In this document: piece by piece, positions 25,943 to 38,247 of the stretch
Position numbering within the stretch: position 1 is the stretch's first letter
Layout of the letters: each line of letters begins with the position of its first letter
Program-made: the position numbers and the translations under genes
The notes under the pieces: model-generated
What the model was told of the DNA's origin: nothing
The model's database searches: none
The model's input: only the letters and a program-made list of their open reading frames with translations
Assembly (NCBI RefSeq): GCF_041381155.1
Contig: NC_091134.1
Coordinates: 59,613,467 to 59,677,466, forward strand
DNA from: Argopecten irradians
Taxonomy: Eukaryota; Mollusca; Bivalvia; Pectinida; Pectinidae
DNA: 64,000 nt
Direction of reading: 5' to 3'

Positions 25943-28900
25943 TGCAGAAGTCTATTTGCCATAAGTGTGTTTGACTCCTGAGTTCTAGAACACAAGTCTA
26001 TTTGAGATAGGTTTTGTCTCTTGAGTTTTAAACACATGTCTATTTGTCATATGTTTTGACTCTTGAGTTTTAAACACATGCCTATTTGTCATATGTTTTG
26101 ACTCTTGAGTTTTAAACACATGCCTATTTGTCATATGTTTTGACTCTTGAGTTTTAAACACATGTCTATTTGTCATATGTTTTGACTCCTGAGTTTTAAA
26201 CACAAGTCTATTTGTCATATGTTTTGACTCCTGAGTTTTAAACACAAGTCTATTTGTCATATGTTTTGACTTCAGATTTCTAAGACATTGTGATGTGACT
26301 CTTGAGTTTTTAACACATGCCTATTTGTCATATGTTTTGACTCTTGAGTTTTAAACACATGTCTATTTGTCATATGTTTTGACTCTTGAGTTTTAAACAC
26401 ATGTCTATTTGTCATATGTTTTGACTCTTGAGTTTTAAACACATTTCTATTTGTCATATGTTTTTGACTCTTGAGTTTTAAAAACATGTCTATTTGTCAT
26501 ATGTTTTGACTCTTGAGTTTTAAACACATGTCTATTTGTCATATGTTTTGACTCTTGAGTTTTAAACACATATGTCTATTTGTCATATGTTTTTGACTCT
26601 TGGAGTTTTAAACACATGTCTATTTGTCATATGTTTTGACTCTTGAGTTTTAAACACATGTCTATTTGTCATATGTTTTGACTCTGGAGTTTTTAAACAC
26701 ATGTCTATTTGTCATATGTTTTGACTCTTGAGTTTTAAACACATGTCTATTTGTCATATGTTTTGACTCTTGAGTTTTAAACACATTCTATTTGTCATAA
26801 TGTTTTGACTCTTGAGTTTTAAACACATGTCTATTTGTCATATGTTTTTGACTCTTGAGTTTTAAACACATGTCTATTTGTCATATGTTTTGACTCTTGA
26901 GTTTTTAAACACATGTCTATTTGTCATATGTTTTGACTCTTGAGTTTTAAACACATGTCTATTTGTCATATGTTTTGACTCTTGAGTTTTAAACACATGT
27001 CTATTTGTCATATGTTTTGACTCTTGAGTTTTAAACACATGCCTATTTGTCATATGTTTTGACTCTTGAGTTTTAAACACATGCCTATTTGTCATATGTT
27101 TTGACTCTTGAGTTTTAAACACATGTCTATTTGTCATATGTTTTGACTCTTGAGTTTTAAACACATGTCTATTTGTCATATGTTTTGACTCTGGAGTTTT
27201 AAACACATGTCTATTTGTCATATGTTTTGACTCTTGAGTTTTAAACACCATGTCTATTTGTCATATGTTTTGACTCTGGAGTTTTAAACACATGTCTTAT
27301 TTGTCATATGTTTTGACTCTGGAGTTTTAAACACATTTCTATTTGTCATATGTTTTGACTCTTGAGTTTTAAACACATTTCTATTTGTCATATGTTTTGA
27401 CTCTTGAGTTTTAAACACATGTCTATTTGTCATATGTTTTGACTCTGGAGTTTTAAACACATTTCTATTTGTCATATGTTTTGACTCTGGAGTTTTAAAC
27501 ACATTCTATTTGTCATATGTTTTGACTCTTGAGTTTTAAACACATTTCTATTTGTCATATGTTTTGACTCTTGAGTTTTAAACACATGTCTATTTGTCAT
27601 ATGTTTTGACTCTTGAGTTTTAAACACAAGTCTATTTGTCATATGTTTTGACTTCAGATTTCTAAGACATTGTCTATTTGTCATATGTTTTGACTCTGAG
27701 TTTTAAACACATGTCTATTTGTCATATGTTTTGACTCTTGAGTTTTTAAAACACATGTCTATTTGTCATATGTTTTGACTCTTGAGTTTTAAACACATGT
27801 CTATTTGTCATATGTTTTGACTCTTGAGTTTTAAACACATGTCTATTTGTCATATGTTTTGACTCTTGAGTTTTAAACACATTTCTATTTGTCATATGTT
27901 TTGACTCTTGAGTTTTTAAACACATGTCTATTTGTCATATGTTTTGACTCTTGAGTTTTAAAACACATTTCTATTTGTCATATGTTTTGACTCTTGAGTT
28001 TTAAACACATGTCTATTTGTCATATGTTTTGACTCTCTGAGTTTTTAAACATGTCTATTTGTCATATGTTTTGACTCTGAGTTTTTAAACACATGTCTAT
28101 TTGTCATATGTTTTGACTCTGGAGTTTTAAACACATGTCTATTTGTCATATGTTTTGACTCTGGAGTTTTAAACAACATGTCTATTTGTCATATGTTTTG
28201 ACTCTTGAGTTTTAAACACATGTCTATTTGTCATATGTTTTGACTCTTGAGTTTTAAACACATGTCTATTTGTCATATGTTTTGTCTCTGGAGTTTTAAA
28301 CACATGTCCTATTTGTCATATGTTTTGACTCTTGAGTTTTAAACACATGTCTATTTGTCATATGTTTTGACTCTGAGTTTTAAACACATGTCTATTTGTC
28401 ATATGTTTTGACTCTTGAGTTTTAAACACATGTCTATTTGTCATATGTTTTGACTCTGGAGTTTTAAACACATGTCTATTTGTCATATGTTTTGACTCTT
28501 GAGTTTTAAACACATGCCTATTTGTCATATGTTTTGTCTCTGGAGTTTTAAACACAAGTCTATTTGTCATATGTTTTGACTCTTGAGTTTTAAACACATG
28601 TCTATTTGTCATATGTTTTGTCTCTGGAGTTTTAAACACATGTCTATTTGTCATATGTTTTGACTCTTGAGTTTTAAACACATGCTATTTGTCATATGTT
28701 TTGACTCTTGAGTTTTAAACACATGTCTATTTGTCATATGTTTTGACTCTTGAGTTTTAAACACTCTATTTGTCTATGTTTGTTTTTAAAACATTGTCAT
28801 TATTTGTCATATGTTTTGACTCTGGAGTTTTAAACACATGTCTATTTGTCATATGTTTTGACTCTGGAGTTTTTAAACACATGTCTATTTGTCATATGTT

Positions 28901-31900
28901 TTGACTCTGGAGTTTTAAACACATTTCTATTTGTCATATGTTTTGACTCTTGAGTTTTAAACACATATCTATTTGTCATATGTTTTGACTCTGGAGTTTT
29001 AAACACATTTCTATTTGTCATATGTTTTGACTCTTGAGTTTTAAACACATTTCTATTTGTCATATGTTTTGACTCTTGAGTTTTAAACACATTTCTATTT
29101 GTCATATGTTTTGACTCTTGAGTTTTAAACACATTTCTATTTGTCATATGTTTTGACTCTGGAGTTTTAAACACATGTCTATTTGTCATATGTTTTGACT
29201 CTTGAGTTTTAAACACATTTCTATTTGTCATATGTTTTGTGACTCTGAGTTTTAAACACATTCTATTTGTCATATTTTGACTCTTGAGTTTTAAACACAT
29301 GTCTATTTGTCATATGTTTTGACTCTTGGAGTTTTAAACACATGTCTATTTGTCATATGTTTTGACTCTTGAGTTTTTAAACACATTTCTATTTGTCATA
29401 TGTTTTGACTCTTGAGTTTTAAACACATGTCTATTTGTCATATGTTTTGACTCTTGAGTTTTAAACACATTTCTATTTGTCATATGTTTTGACTCTGGAG
29501 TTTTAAACACATGTCTATTTGTCATATGTTTTGACTCTTGAGTTTTAAACACATGTCTATTTGTCATATGTTTTGACTTCAGATTTCTAAGACATTGTGT
29601 TTTGTCTCTGGAGTTTTAAACACATGCCTATTTGTCATATGTTTTGACTCTTGAGTTTTAAACACATTTCTATTTGTCATATGTTTTGACTCTGGAGTTT
29701 TAAACACATGTCTATTTGTCATATGTTTTGACTCTTGAGTTTTAAACACATGTCTATTTGTCATATGTTTTGACTCTGGAGTTTTAAACACATTTCTATT
29801 TGTCATATGTTTTGACTCTTGAGTTTTAAACACATGTCTATTTGTCATATGTTTTGACTCTTGAGTTTTAAACACATTTCTATTTGTCATATGTTTTGAC
29901 TCTTGAGTTTTAAACACATGTCTATTTGTCATATGTTTTGACTCTGGAGTTTTAAACACATTTCTATTTGTCATATGTTTTGACTCTTGAGTTTTAAACA
30001 CATGTCTATTTGTCATATGTTTTGATCTGGAGTTTTAAACACATGTCTATTTGTCATATGTTTTGACTCTGGAGTTTTCAATGTTTTGACTCGAGTTTTA
30101 CACATGTCTATTTGTCATATGTTTTGACTCTTGAGTTTTAAACACATGTCTATTTGTCATATGTTTTGACTCTTGAGTTTTAAACACATGTCTATTTGTC
30201 ATATGTTTTGACTCTTGAGTTTTAAACACATGTCTATTTGTCATATGTTTTGACTCTTGAGTTTTAAACACATTTCTATTTGTCATATGTTTTGTCTCTT
30301 GAGTTTTAAACACATGCCTATTTGTCATATTTTTTGACTCTGGAGTTTTAAACACATGTCTATTTGTCATATGTTTTGACTCTTGAGTTTTAAACACATG
30401 TCTATTTGTCATATGTTTTGACTCTTGAGTTTTAAACACATGTCTATTTGTCATATGTTTTGACTCTTGAGTTTTAAACACATGTCTATTTGTCATATGT
30501 TTTGACTCTTGAGTTTTAAACACATTTCTATTTGTCATATGTTTTGACTCTTGAGTTTTAAACACATGTCTATTTGTCATATGTTTTGACTCTGGAGTTT
30601 TAAACACATGTCTATTTGTCATATGTTTTGACTCTTGAGTTTTAAACACATGTCTATTTGTCATATGTTTTGACTCTTGAGTTTTAAACACATGTCTATT
30701 TGTCATATGTTTTGACTCTTGAGTTTTAAACACATTCTATTTGTCATATGTTTTGACTCTTGAGTTTTAAACACATGTCTATTTGTCATATGTTTTGACT
30801 CTTGGAGTTTTTAAACACATTTCTATTTGTCATATGTTTTGACTCTGAGTTTTAAACACATTGTCTATTTGTCATATGTTTTGACTCTTGAGTTTTAAAA
30901 CACATTCTATTTGTCATATGTTTTGACTCTGAGTTTTAAACACATTTCTATTTGTCATATGTTTTGACTCTGGAGTTTTAAACACATGTCTATTTGTCAT
31001 ATGTTTTGACTCTTGAGTTTTTAAACACATTTCTATTTGTTCATATGTTTTGACTCTTGAGTTTTAAACACATTTCTATTTGTCATATGTTTTGACTCTT
31101 GAGTTTTAAACACATTTCTATTTGTCATATGTTTTGACTCTTGAGTTTTAAACACATTTCTATTTGTCATATGTTTTGACTCTTGAGTTTTAAACACATT
31201 TCTATTTGTCATATGTTTTGACTCTTGAGTTTTAAACACATGTCTATTTGTCATATGTTTTGACTCTTGAGTTTTAAACACATGTCTATTTGTCATATGT
31301 TTTGACTCTTGAGTTTTAAACACATTTCTATTTGTCATATGTTTTGACTCTTGAGTTTTAAACACATTTCTATTTGTCATATGTTTTGACTCTGGAGTTT
31401 TAAACACACTGTCTATTTGTCATATGTTTTGACTCTGGAGTTTTAAACACATTTCTATTTGTCATATGTTTTGACTCTTGAGTTTTAAACACATGTCTAT
31501 TTGTCATATGTTTTGACTCTGGAGTTTTAAACACATGTCTATTTGTCATATATGTTTTGACTCTTGAGTTTTAAACACATTTCTATTTGTCATATGTTTT
31601 GACTCTGGAGTTTTAAACACATGTCTATTTGTCATATGTTTTGACTCTTGAGTTTTAAACACATGTCTATTTGTCATATGTTTTGACTCTGGAGTTTTAA
31701 ACACATTTCTATTTGTCATATGTTTTGACTCTTGAGTTTTAAACACATTTCTATTTGTCATATGTTTTGACTCTGGAGTTTTAAACACATATCTATTTGT
31801 CATATGTTTTGACTCTTGAGTTTTAAACACATGTCTATTTGTCATATGTTTTGACTCTTGAGTTTTAAACACATGTCTATTTGTCATATGTTTTGACTCT

Positions 31901-32617
31901 GGAGTTTTAAACACATGTCTATTTGTCATATGTTTTGACTCTGGAGTTTTAAACACATATCTATTTGTCATATGTTTTGACTCTTGAGTTTTAAACACAT
32001 GTCTATTTGTCATATGTTTTGACTCTTGAGTTTTAAACACATGTCTATTTGTCATATGTTTTGACTCTGGAGTTTTAAACACATGCCTATTTGTCATATG
32101 TTTTGACTCTGGAGTTTTAAACACATGTCTATTTGTCATATGTTTTGACTCTGGAGTTTTAAACACATGCCTATTTGTCATATGTTTTGACTCTGGAGTT
32201 TTTAACACATGTCTATTTGTCATATGTTTTGACTCTGGAGTTTTAAACACATATGTTTTGATCTTTTTGTCTATTTGTCATATGTTTTGACTCTTGAGTT
32301 TTAAACACATGTCTATTTGTCATATGTTTTGACTCTTGAGTTTTAAACACATGTCTATTTGTCATATGTTTTGACTCTTGAGTTTTTAAACATGTCTATT
32401 TGTCATATGTTTTGACTCTTGAGTTTTTTACACATTTGACTTGTCTATTTGTCATATGTTTTGACTCTTGAGTTTTTAACATGTGTCTATTTGTCATATG
32501 TTTTGACTCTTGGAGTTTTTTAAACACATGTCTATTTGTCATATGTTTTGTCTCTGGGGTTTTAAACACATGTCTATTTGTCATATGTTTTGACTTCAGA
32601 TTTCTGAGACATTGTGA
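25943..32617. repeat. 42-bp minisatellite
   Basis: About 158 copies of a 42-bp unit (GTTTTGACTCTTGAGTTTTA followed by AACACATGTCTATTTGTCATAT). The unit holds an inverted GTCA/TGAC pair and a CATATG palindrome. On the minus strand it reads as a 14-residue repeat (MTNRHVFKTQESKH), giving many open stretches of 60-230 codons that are repeatedly broken by one-base indels. Variants include GGAGTTTT for TGAGTTTT and ACATTTC for ACATGTC. The left edge (25943-26035) is degenerate and abuts the 50-bp array without spacer. A terminal variant (ACTTCAGATTTCTAAGACATTG) recurs internally. Confidence 0.95.
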
Positions 32618-33344
32618 TTGGAATCCTATTACTGATAAAGGTCAAGGGTCAACTGGATACATTGATTTTGACACAGTGTTTGTAACAGAATAAGAAATAT
32701 ATTAGAAGTAAACATTCAGTTGTGAAACAAAAATGTATGTATGCCATCAGTGTACTCGATTAAGTACTTTCTGTACCAGTAATAATGGCTGTAGATAGAG
32801 CCAGTTTCTATGGATACCTGTAATACAAGTTAACAGTATAAGATGACTCAGATGTCAACATTAAGGGTCGGGATTAATCTTTTTTGAAGACAGCTGGAAT
32901 TTATGTTGTAGAAACACCATGCTATAAAACAGTTATAACCCTGAATGTGGACCTGAACATGGACCTGTAATTGGCCTAGAGTTATTGCCCTTAGAAATAA
33001 AACAGGATTCTCTGAGGAACCCATGGAATTTCAACAGGAGCAAATTGGCCTATAGGGCTATGTTGATTGGCATTGCTAAGCTGGACAGGCTATAAACTGA
33101 CCATTGGTCAGTAGTATAGAAGTGACCAGTGGCATTATTCCTGACTTTATTACCCAACACTAGCTTCACCACTTTACAGATTTCACCATTATTTCATTGT
33201 CTTCTATAAAAGTACATTTGTCCCAATTTAGAATTTTCTGCAAGTTATTAGAGTACAAGGATTTCACACATATCTGCCTCCATCATTACATTCAGTAGTG
33301 GTAGACATGTCAGCTAGAAGTGGGAGTGGGAAGTGGGTCAGACT

Positions 33345-33405
33345 TGTGTTAATTGAATCCAAGACCTTGGAACTCTAGCTGGGTGCTCTTCTAAATAAGC
33401 TTTAA
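33345..33405 (-). mobile_element. Degraded tRNA-derived SINE head
   Basis: On the plus strand, AATTGAATCCAAGACCTTGG then AACTCTAGCTGGGTGCTC aligns with the better-preserved tRNA-like head at 47815-47890 (ATTAAAACCCAGGACC ... TAGCCGAGTGCTCTACC). Both are inverted B-box then A-box regions, so the SINE lies on the minus strand. The A-box side is badly eroded. The body and target duplication were not found. Confidence 0.35.
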
Positions 33406-33585
33406 AACTGAGCAAATGACTATTCAGAACCACTACCTTTTAAGAAAGTCTTGTTATGAGTTGCAATTCATTAATTTTTTTGTGTAGACGTTCATGTCCT
33501 ATTTGTAACAAGATATGATCCTGTGGAGGTTGGTGAGTGGTGTGGAGTTGTTGCATTAGAAAGTCTACAGATATATGATAGAATC

Positions 33586-33643
33586 AATGTTTATTGCAAT
33601 GTCATGTTTGATGTCATATATACATGACATTGCAATAAACATT
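33586..33643. repeat. Perfect 21-bp inverted repeat, 16-nt spacer
   Basis: Bases 33586-33606 (starting AATGTTTATTGCAATGTC) and 33623-33643 are exact reverse complements, separated by 16 AT-rich bases. The perfect identity implies recent origin or maintenance. No flanking direct repeat was seen, so I do not call it a transposon. Confidence 0.85.
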
Positions 33644-35569
33644 CAAAGGTCACACATTTCCAAATACATACATCCCAAACATAAATAGGTACAGATTATA
33701 TCTAGAGGGATTCCTATTCATCTATTGTCATCAACAATGACCATTATCCATTGTTATGTTTCTCAAGGTCATTTTGTTGTTGCCCACTCGTTTCTCAAGG
33801 TCATTTTGTTGGTTATCTGTACATCTGGTACAGACAGGATGGAGATTGTCAGAAACAATATAGTACTGGTACACAGCTTCCCTCCAAGCATAAAAAGCAG
33901 GAATTTCTTGCTCATATTGCATCATAGATTTGACTTACTTGCACAGTGTGAACCTTCTGTTTTGATTTTGTTGTGATATTGTTGTATCCTAAATTGATCT
34001 TTTAGATCTGTCTTTCTTTTCTTTGCTGTTTATCCAGTTAACCATGTGTTTGTGCCCTTGGTAAAGAAACTTGACTTTTAATGGGTTTTACTTTGAGAGG
34101 ATCCTAGTGAAGTAGCCACCAGCTGTAAGTAAGAAAATGAGAACCCATTATACTTATTTTGTTCTATGAAATTGAGTTCAGAGATCAAATTGGTCATTGT
34201 ATCCTTTCAAAATCTGTAAACAGCCATTGCTTTAAAGTGAGAATCACAATGTCAGTAGAAAACCACAAACATGATATAAACTGTATGGTATCTTTGATGA
34301 ATATGGGGGGAGGTAAAATGGCCCATCCTTGTATCAATCACTTTATTTAGTTGTCTCTTATGTGTATTTTAACCTGTCGATGAATTTTTGCTCTGTTAAA
34401 TGGGCTCGACAACATTAGAATTTACATACCACCGTTATTACTGTATGCACATTGCATGAGAATTTGACTCGGAGTTATTGCATTATTAATGCCAAAATAG
34501 ATACATACAGTTTAACAGTATTTGTTTCTGGAATCCATATGTGTAATCCAGGTTGTATAAACACATAAACAACATATAATGATTAGGTTTGTATTTTAGA
34601 AGCCATTTGGTTCTAATGGCATGTGAAAATTTATCTTTCCTGAAAGACGGACTTGTGTGGTTCACATGCGTCAGCCTTGGGGTAAGGTCTGTGTTTTTAT
34701 ATCTGGAAATATGCTGAAAGGCTGTGGAGGGAATGTAGTCGGCATTAGGACGTCCTTGAGAGCATAGATGTAGATCTTTCACACAGGTTTTTATGCATCT
34801 TCACACTCCTGAGGAATTGGCTTTCATGCAATAGAAGTCCTTGTGCTTGCTAGTGTTTGCATTTGAATGTCACACACTCCCCTATTACTACTTTGTAGTT
34901 CTTGCAAAGAATATTTTCGTGCATATATGCTTTAAAAAATACTAATGTTTGAAAGGAAAATGATAAAATTAAAAAGAAAGTACTAAATCTTGCTGGTAGA
35001 GGTGACATTTTGAACAAACCTTGAAGAAGCTCTAATTGCTAGTTATTGAAGTATGTGGTGCCTTGATGACTGTTGTCGTCAGTGATACACACACAGGGTT
35101 ATCTATTTACCTATTACACAACTCTAGGATTGGTAATGGAGTGTAAAACTCTGAATGTAAAGGCAATAAAACATGTAGATATAAAAGTGAATGTTACCTG
35201 TACTTCTACATGAAATATTGAACATAATATACATTCAATAGAGACTACTCAGTGATCACGTAAGATGGAGCAAAATGACTGGAAAATATTTTATACAGTT
35301 CTTTATGTTATCTCTGTTACGTAAAATGGAGCAAAATGGCCGCAGCTATGACAATCTAAGGATTAAAAATGAAGACAAGTATTTATTGTTGATGTCATAT
35401 ATTATATATTAATGACTTCTCCAAAAGTTTTGATAGAAAACATTACATATACATAGTTCTTTGACAGTATGTCCAAATGGAGAGTTTAGTATGAATACAT
35501 GTATATCTACCACAGTAAAGTATCTTGATACAGGTGTATTCATTGTCAGATATCATAAATTTAAATTTG

Positions 35570-35735
35570 TACAGTCAAACTTGTCCATAAGACCGTCCAA
35601 GCGACAAGAAAAAAAGCGGTCTTTATACACAGGTCAACTAGTATTATTACTGTTTTTTTCGGGACCATAAGGAAGTGGTTTTATTTAACAGGTGGTCATT
35701 ATATAGAGGTGGCCACTAAGGCAGGTTTAACTGTA
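35570..35735. mobile_element. TA-flanked MITE, Tc1/mariner-like ends
   Basis: The element begins CAGTCAAACTTG at 35572 and ends with the inverse of CAGTTAAACCTG at 35733 (10 of 12 bases agree). TA lies immediately outside each end (35570-35571 and 35734-35735). Inside are GGTGGTC/GACCGTC-type repeats and a poly-A/poly-T patch. TA target duplications are typical of Tc1/mariner elements (established knowledge). Assignment to that superfamily is inference because no transposase is present. Length is about 162 bp between the TAs. Confidence 0.6.
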
Positions 35736-38247
35736 ACTGTGATTCCATACTGTATCAACCCTGTAAGCACTTCTCTATACTGCTGTACTGACTGATAATT
35801 ATTCCCAGATTACTGTGCAGAGGAATGTGAAGGAAACATAACAGAAACATTTATAGGGAATTATATCAAAATTCCAACCAAGTCTTCTATCATCATTAAC
35901 ACATTAAAATCTATAGTATAGTATGGGTAACAGGATTTGGAAACTTCTTATATATGACAATAGAATTGTGTTATTTAATCAAGTATACATGTAGAATTTT
36001 TAATACCTTAAGCAGCAATTTGGTTCATTTAGTTAAGTTTCTACAATATTTTAAGGCATATGATACTCGTGAGGAAAATATTCGCTTAAATTGGCCATGA
36101 TATTCAACATACATAATCAGAATTTTTTTGAATGCAGAATTTGGTTTTGAGAAGATAGACTATAAGGGCTTGAGGCAGCTCAACCTTGCCATTGTTCATT
36201 GGAACATTTCTATGGTGTTACCAGGTAATTTGATTTTTTTTATTTCTGTCTTTATACTGATTGAGCTGAAAACTCATTCTTCCTGCTCCATTTCACGGTT
36301 ATAACATGGTCTGTTATGGCCCTTTTTATAAGGACAAGGCCATCGTTTGGAAACACCAGCACATTTTTTCTCGGGGATGATATTTTTGTAAAGCATGTGT
36401 TTTATAATTTGGTTTTCTGACAAGTGCCTAACTTAAGGGGATAGAGCAGGAGGTTTTAATGCTTCATTATTGTTCAAATGTCTGTTTTATTTCATTATAG
36501 ATACTGTAGCAATATATTTTGGGATATATCTAAAAACTTCTGTTTCCTAAGTATATCCAACTATGCTGTTGTTGTTCCAAACTAATCTTAAATGCCAGTC
36601 TTGTTTTCTATGATTTGGTGTCAGATCAAATCTTTGCTATACATTCTTGTATTTTGTTTATAAAATGCATGTTTACAAAATAATGAGGAGAGTGAAGTAA
36701 GACGTGCTATGAGTTGTGGATTCGAGACTGACGTTCTGTGGGCTGGCACCACACTTGAACACCCGTAAGCTTGTGTTCTTATCATCTGAACTTTACACAC
36801 GTAACTTCTATAGCAGACGTATATCAAACAGATTAAAACTCTTCATGCAAATGCAATCAGATGAAAACTAACGAAAATGTGCAAACATCCTGATAAATGA
36901 ACTAATTTACGAAACCACAAGCACCACTATCGAGCCCTGCACTGTGTAGTTTTATTATGATGCCTGCACGTTGTTGACCTTCATTAGATTTTGTGCAGCG
37001 GAACTCCCCCAGTAGCAAATTGAGTGAACAGGCCCATTATATGAGGTATAGGTTGATAATTGACTGGATACATTGTCCATGCAGACTGAATTAAATGTGT
37101 ATATTATTCACTTGATTGGTTTATGACTTGCGGCCATAAATTGGATAAAAATGGATGCTGAGCATATAGTGTTGTGTATTGGCTGTGGAAGTATCAATAC
37201 TGTTAGAACTGATTGGGCTCCATTACATCTCTGTGGCCGTTCATTAAAGGTATTTCAGTGGTGAATCGGAGACAGCTATAAAGGCAAGTCATTCAGTGTA
37301 CATGAGCTGGTATTTTCAGGGAGCACTGCAAACTGGTCTTACAGAATCAACTTAAACAGGTAAGTTGGTATAGGTTGGTGGACATACTCTTCTTGTATAT
37401 TGATTTTTCTTAAAGTATTTTTCACTGTCTGCCTTGAACATCATCTCTGGAGTATATATATAAGCAACACAAAGAGAAATTTTACAAAAATGATTTTCAC
37501 CAAGATATTGAAAAATGTTTTCTGAGATTCATCTTGGGGACTAAAAAAGTTGATGACAAATTTTTAGCATATAAACCAATAATGCCTTCCATATATGTTG
37601 GTAGACGCAAGACCTATAATGTCTGTAGGAAGATTTTGTCTTAATTATTTAACTAGAAAAAAAGTACCATCAGGGTGCTTTAGACAACAACCTGACTGCT
37701 GTTCAATCACCTTGATCTGAACTACCTAAAGACTCGGCCATTGTTGTCAATATAGGCAGAGTCATGTACATACTTAGTAAGACACAGATAGCAATAGGCA
37801 GAGTCGTGTAGGTGATACATAGACCAGTGACTTACTTAAAACCTGCAAATAAAAGCTTCCTCTCAACATTTTTTTTTGATATTATCTTAAGAGATTACAC
37901 ATCACTGAAAGAAAAATATAGCAGTAGATTTAGATATTCCATGGATAACTGGTATGTGATAATTCTATACTTATCCTCACATCTGTCAATGATTATACAC
38001 ATGTACCATGTCTGTTTGTGTACATGTCACAGTACTGTTGACCACAGCTTTGTACAGGTATAAAGGATATTCTTATCATTCATTTAACTACCCATTCAAG
38101 AAATTCATCAGTTCAATATCAATAATTTATAGCTTGACATGCAAATTCTTGAAAGTTTGGAAAAGTTCAAATTACAAAAATACAGTACAAATAAGATATG
38201 TGTTAATACTTACAAGACTTACCCAGAGTTGTGAAAATAATGATAGA

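Larger units (their letters stand above)
32618..38247. other. AT-rich spacer with small elements, no gene recognised
   Basis: About 5.6 kb without a long tandem array. ORFs reach 98 codons at most (34486-34782, minus) and none shows a domain or splice-supported structure. Notable contents, listed separately, are a tRNA-like SINE remnant, a 21-bp perfect inverted repeat and a TA-flanked MITE. A 21-bp sequence (TTTCTCAAGGTCATTTTGTT plus G) occurs twice, about 32 bp apart, near 33758 and 33790. The motif AGAGTTATTGCCCTT occurs near 32979. Confidence 0.5.

Noticed and set aside
23618..26037. Minus-strand ORFs of 745 and 794 codons as giant His/Thr-rich proteins
   Set aside because: They lie wholly in the 50-bp array and exist in three frames at once because the unit lacks stops in every phase. 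There is no unique domain at either end.
25985..32584. Minus-strand 14-residue repeat ORFs (MTNRHVFKTQESKH) as a repeat protein gene
   Set aside because: More than a dozen separate fragments are interrupted by frameshifts in every kilobase. The frame is a consequence of the 42-bp period.
101..32617. CRISPR arrays
   Set aside because: The repeats are contiguous, with no unique spacers of constant length, and the context is eukaryotic.
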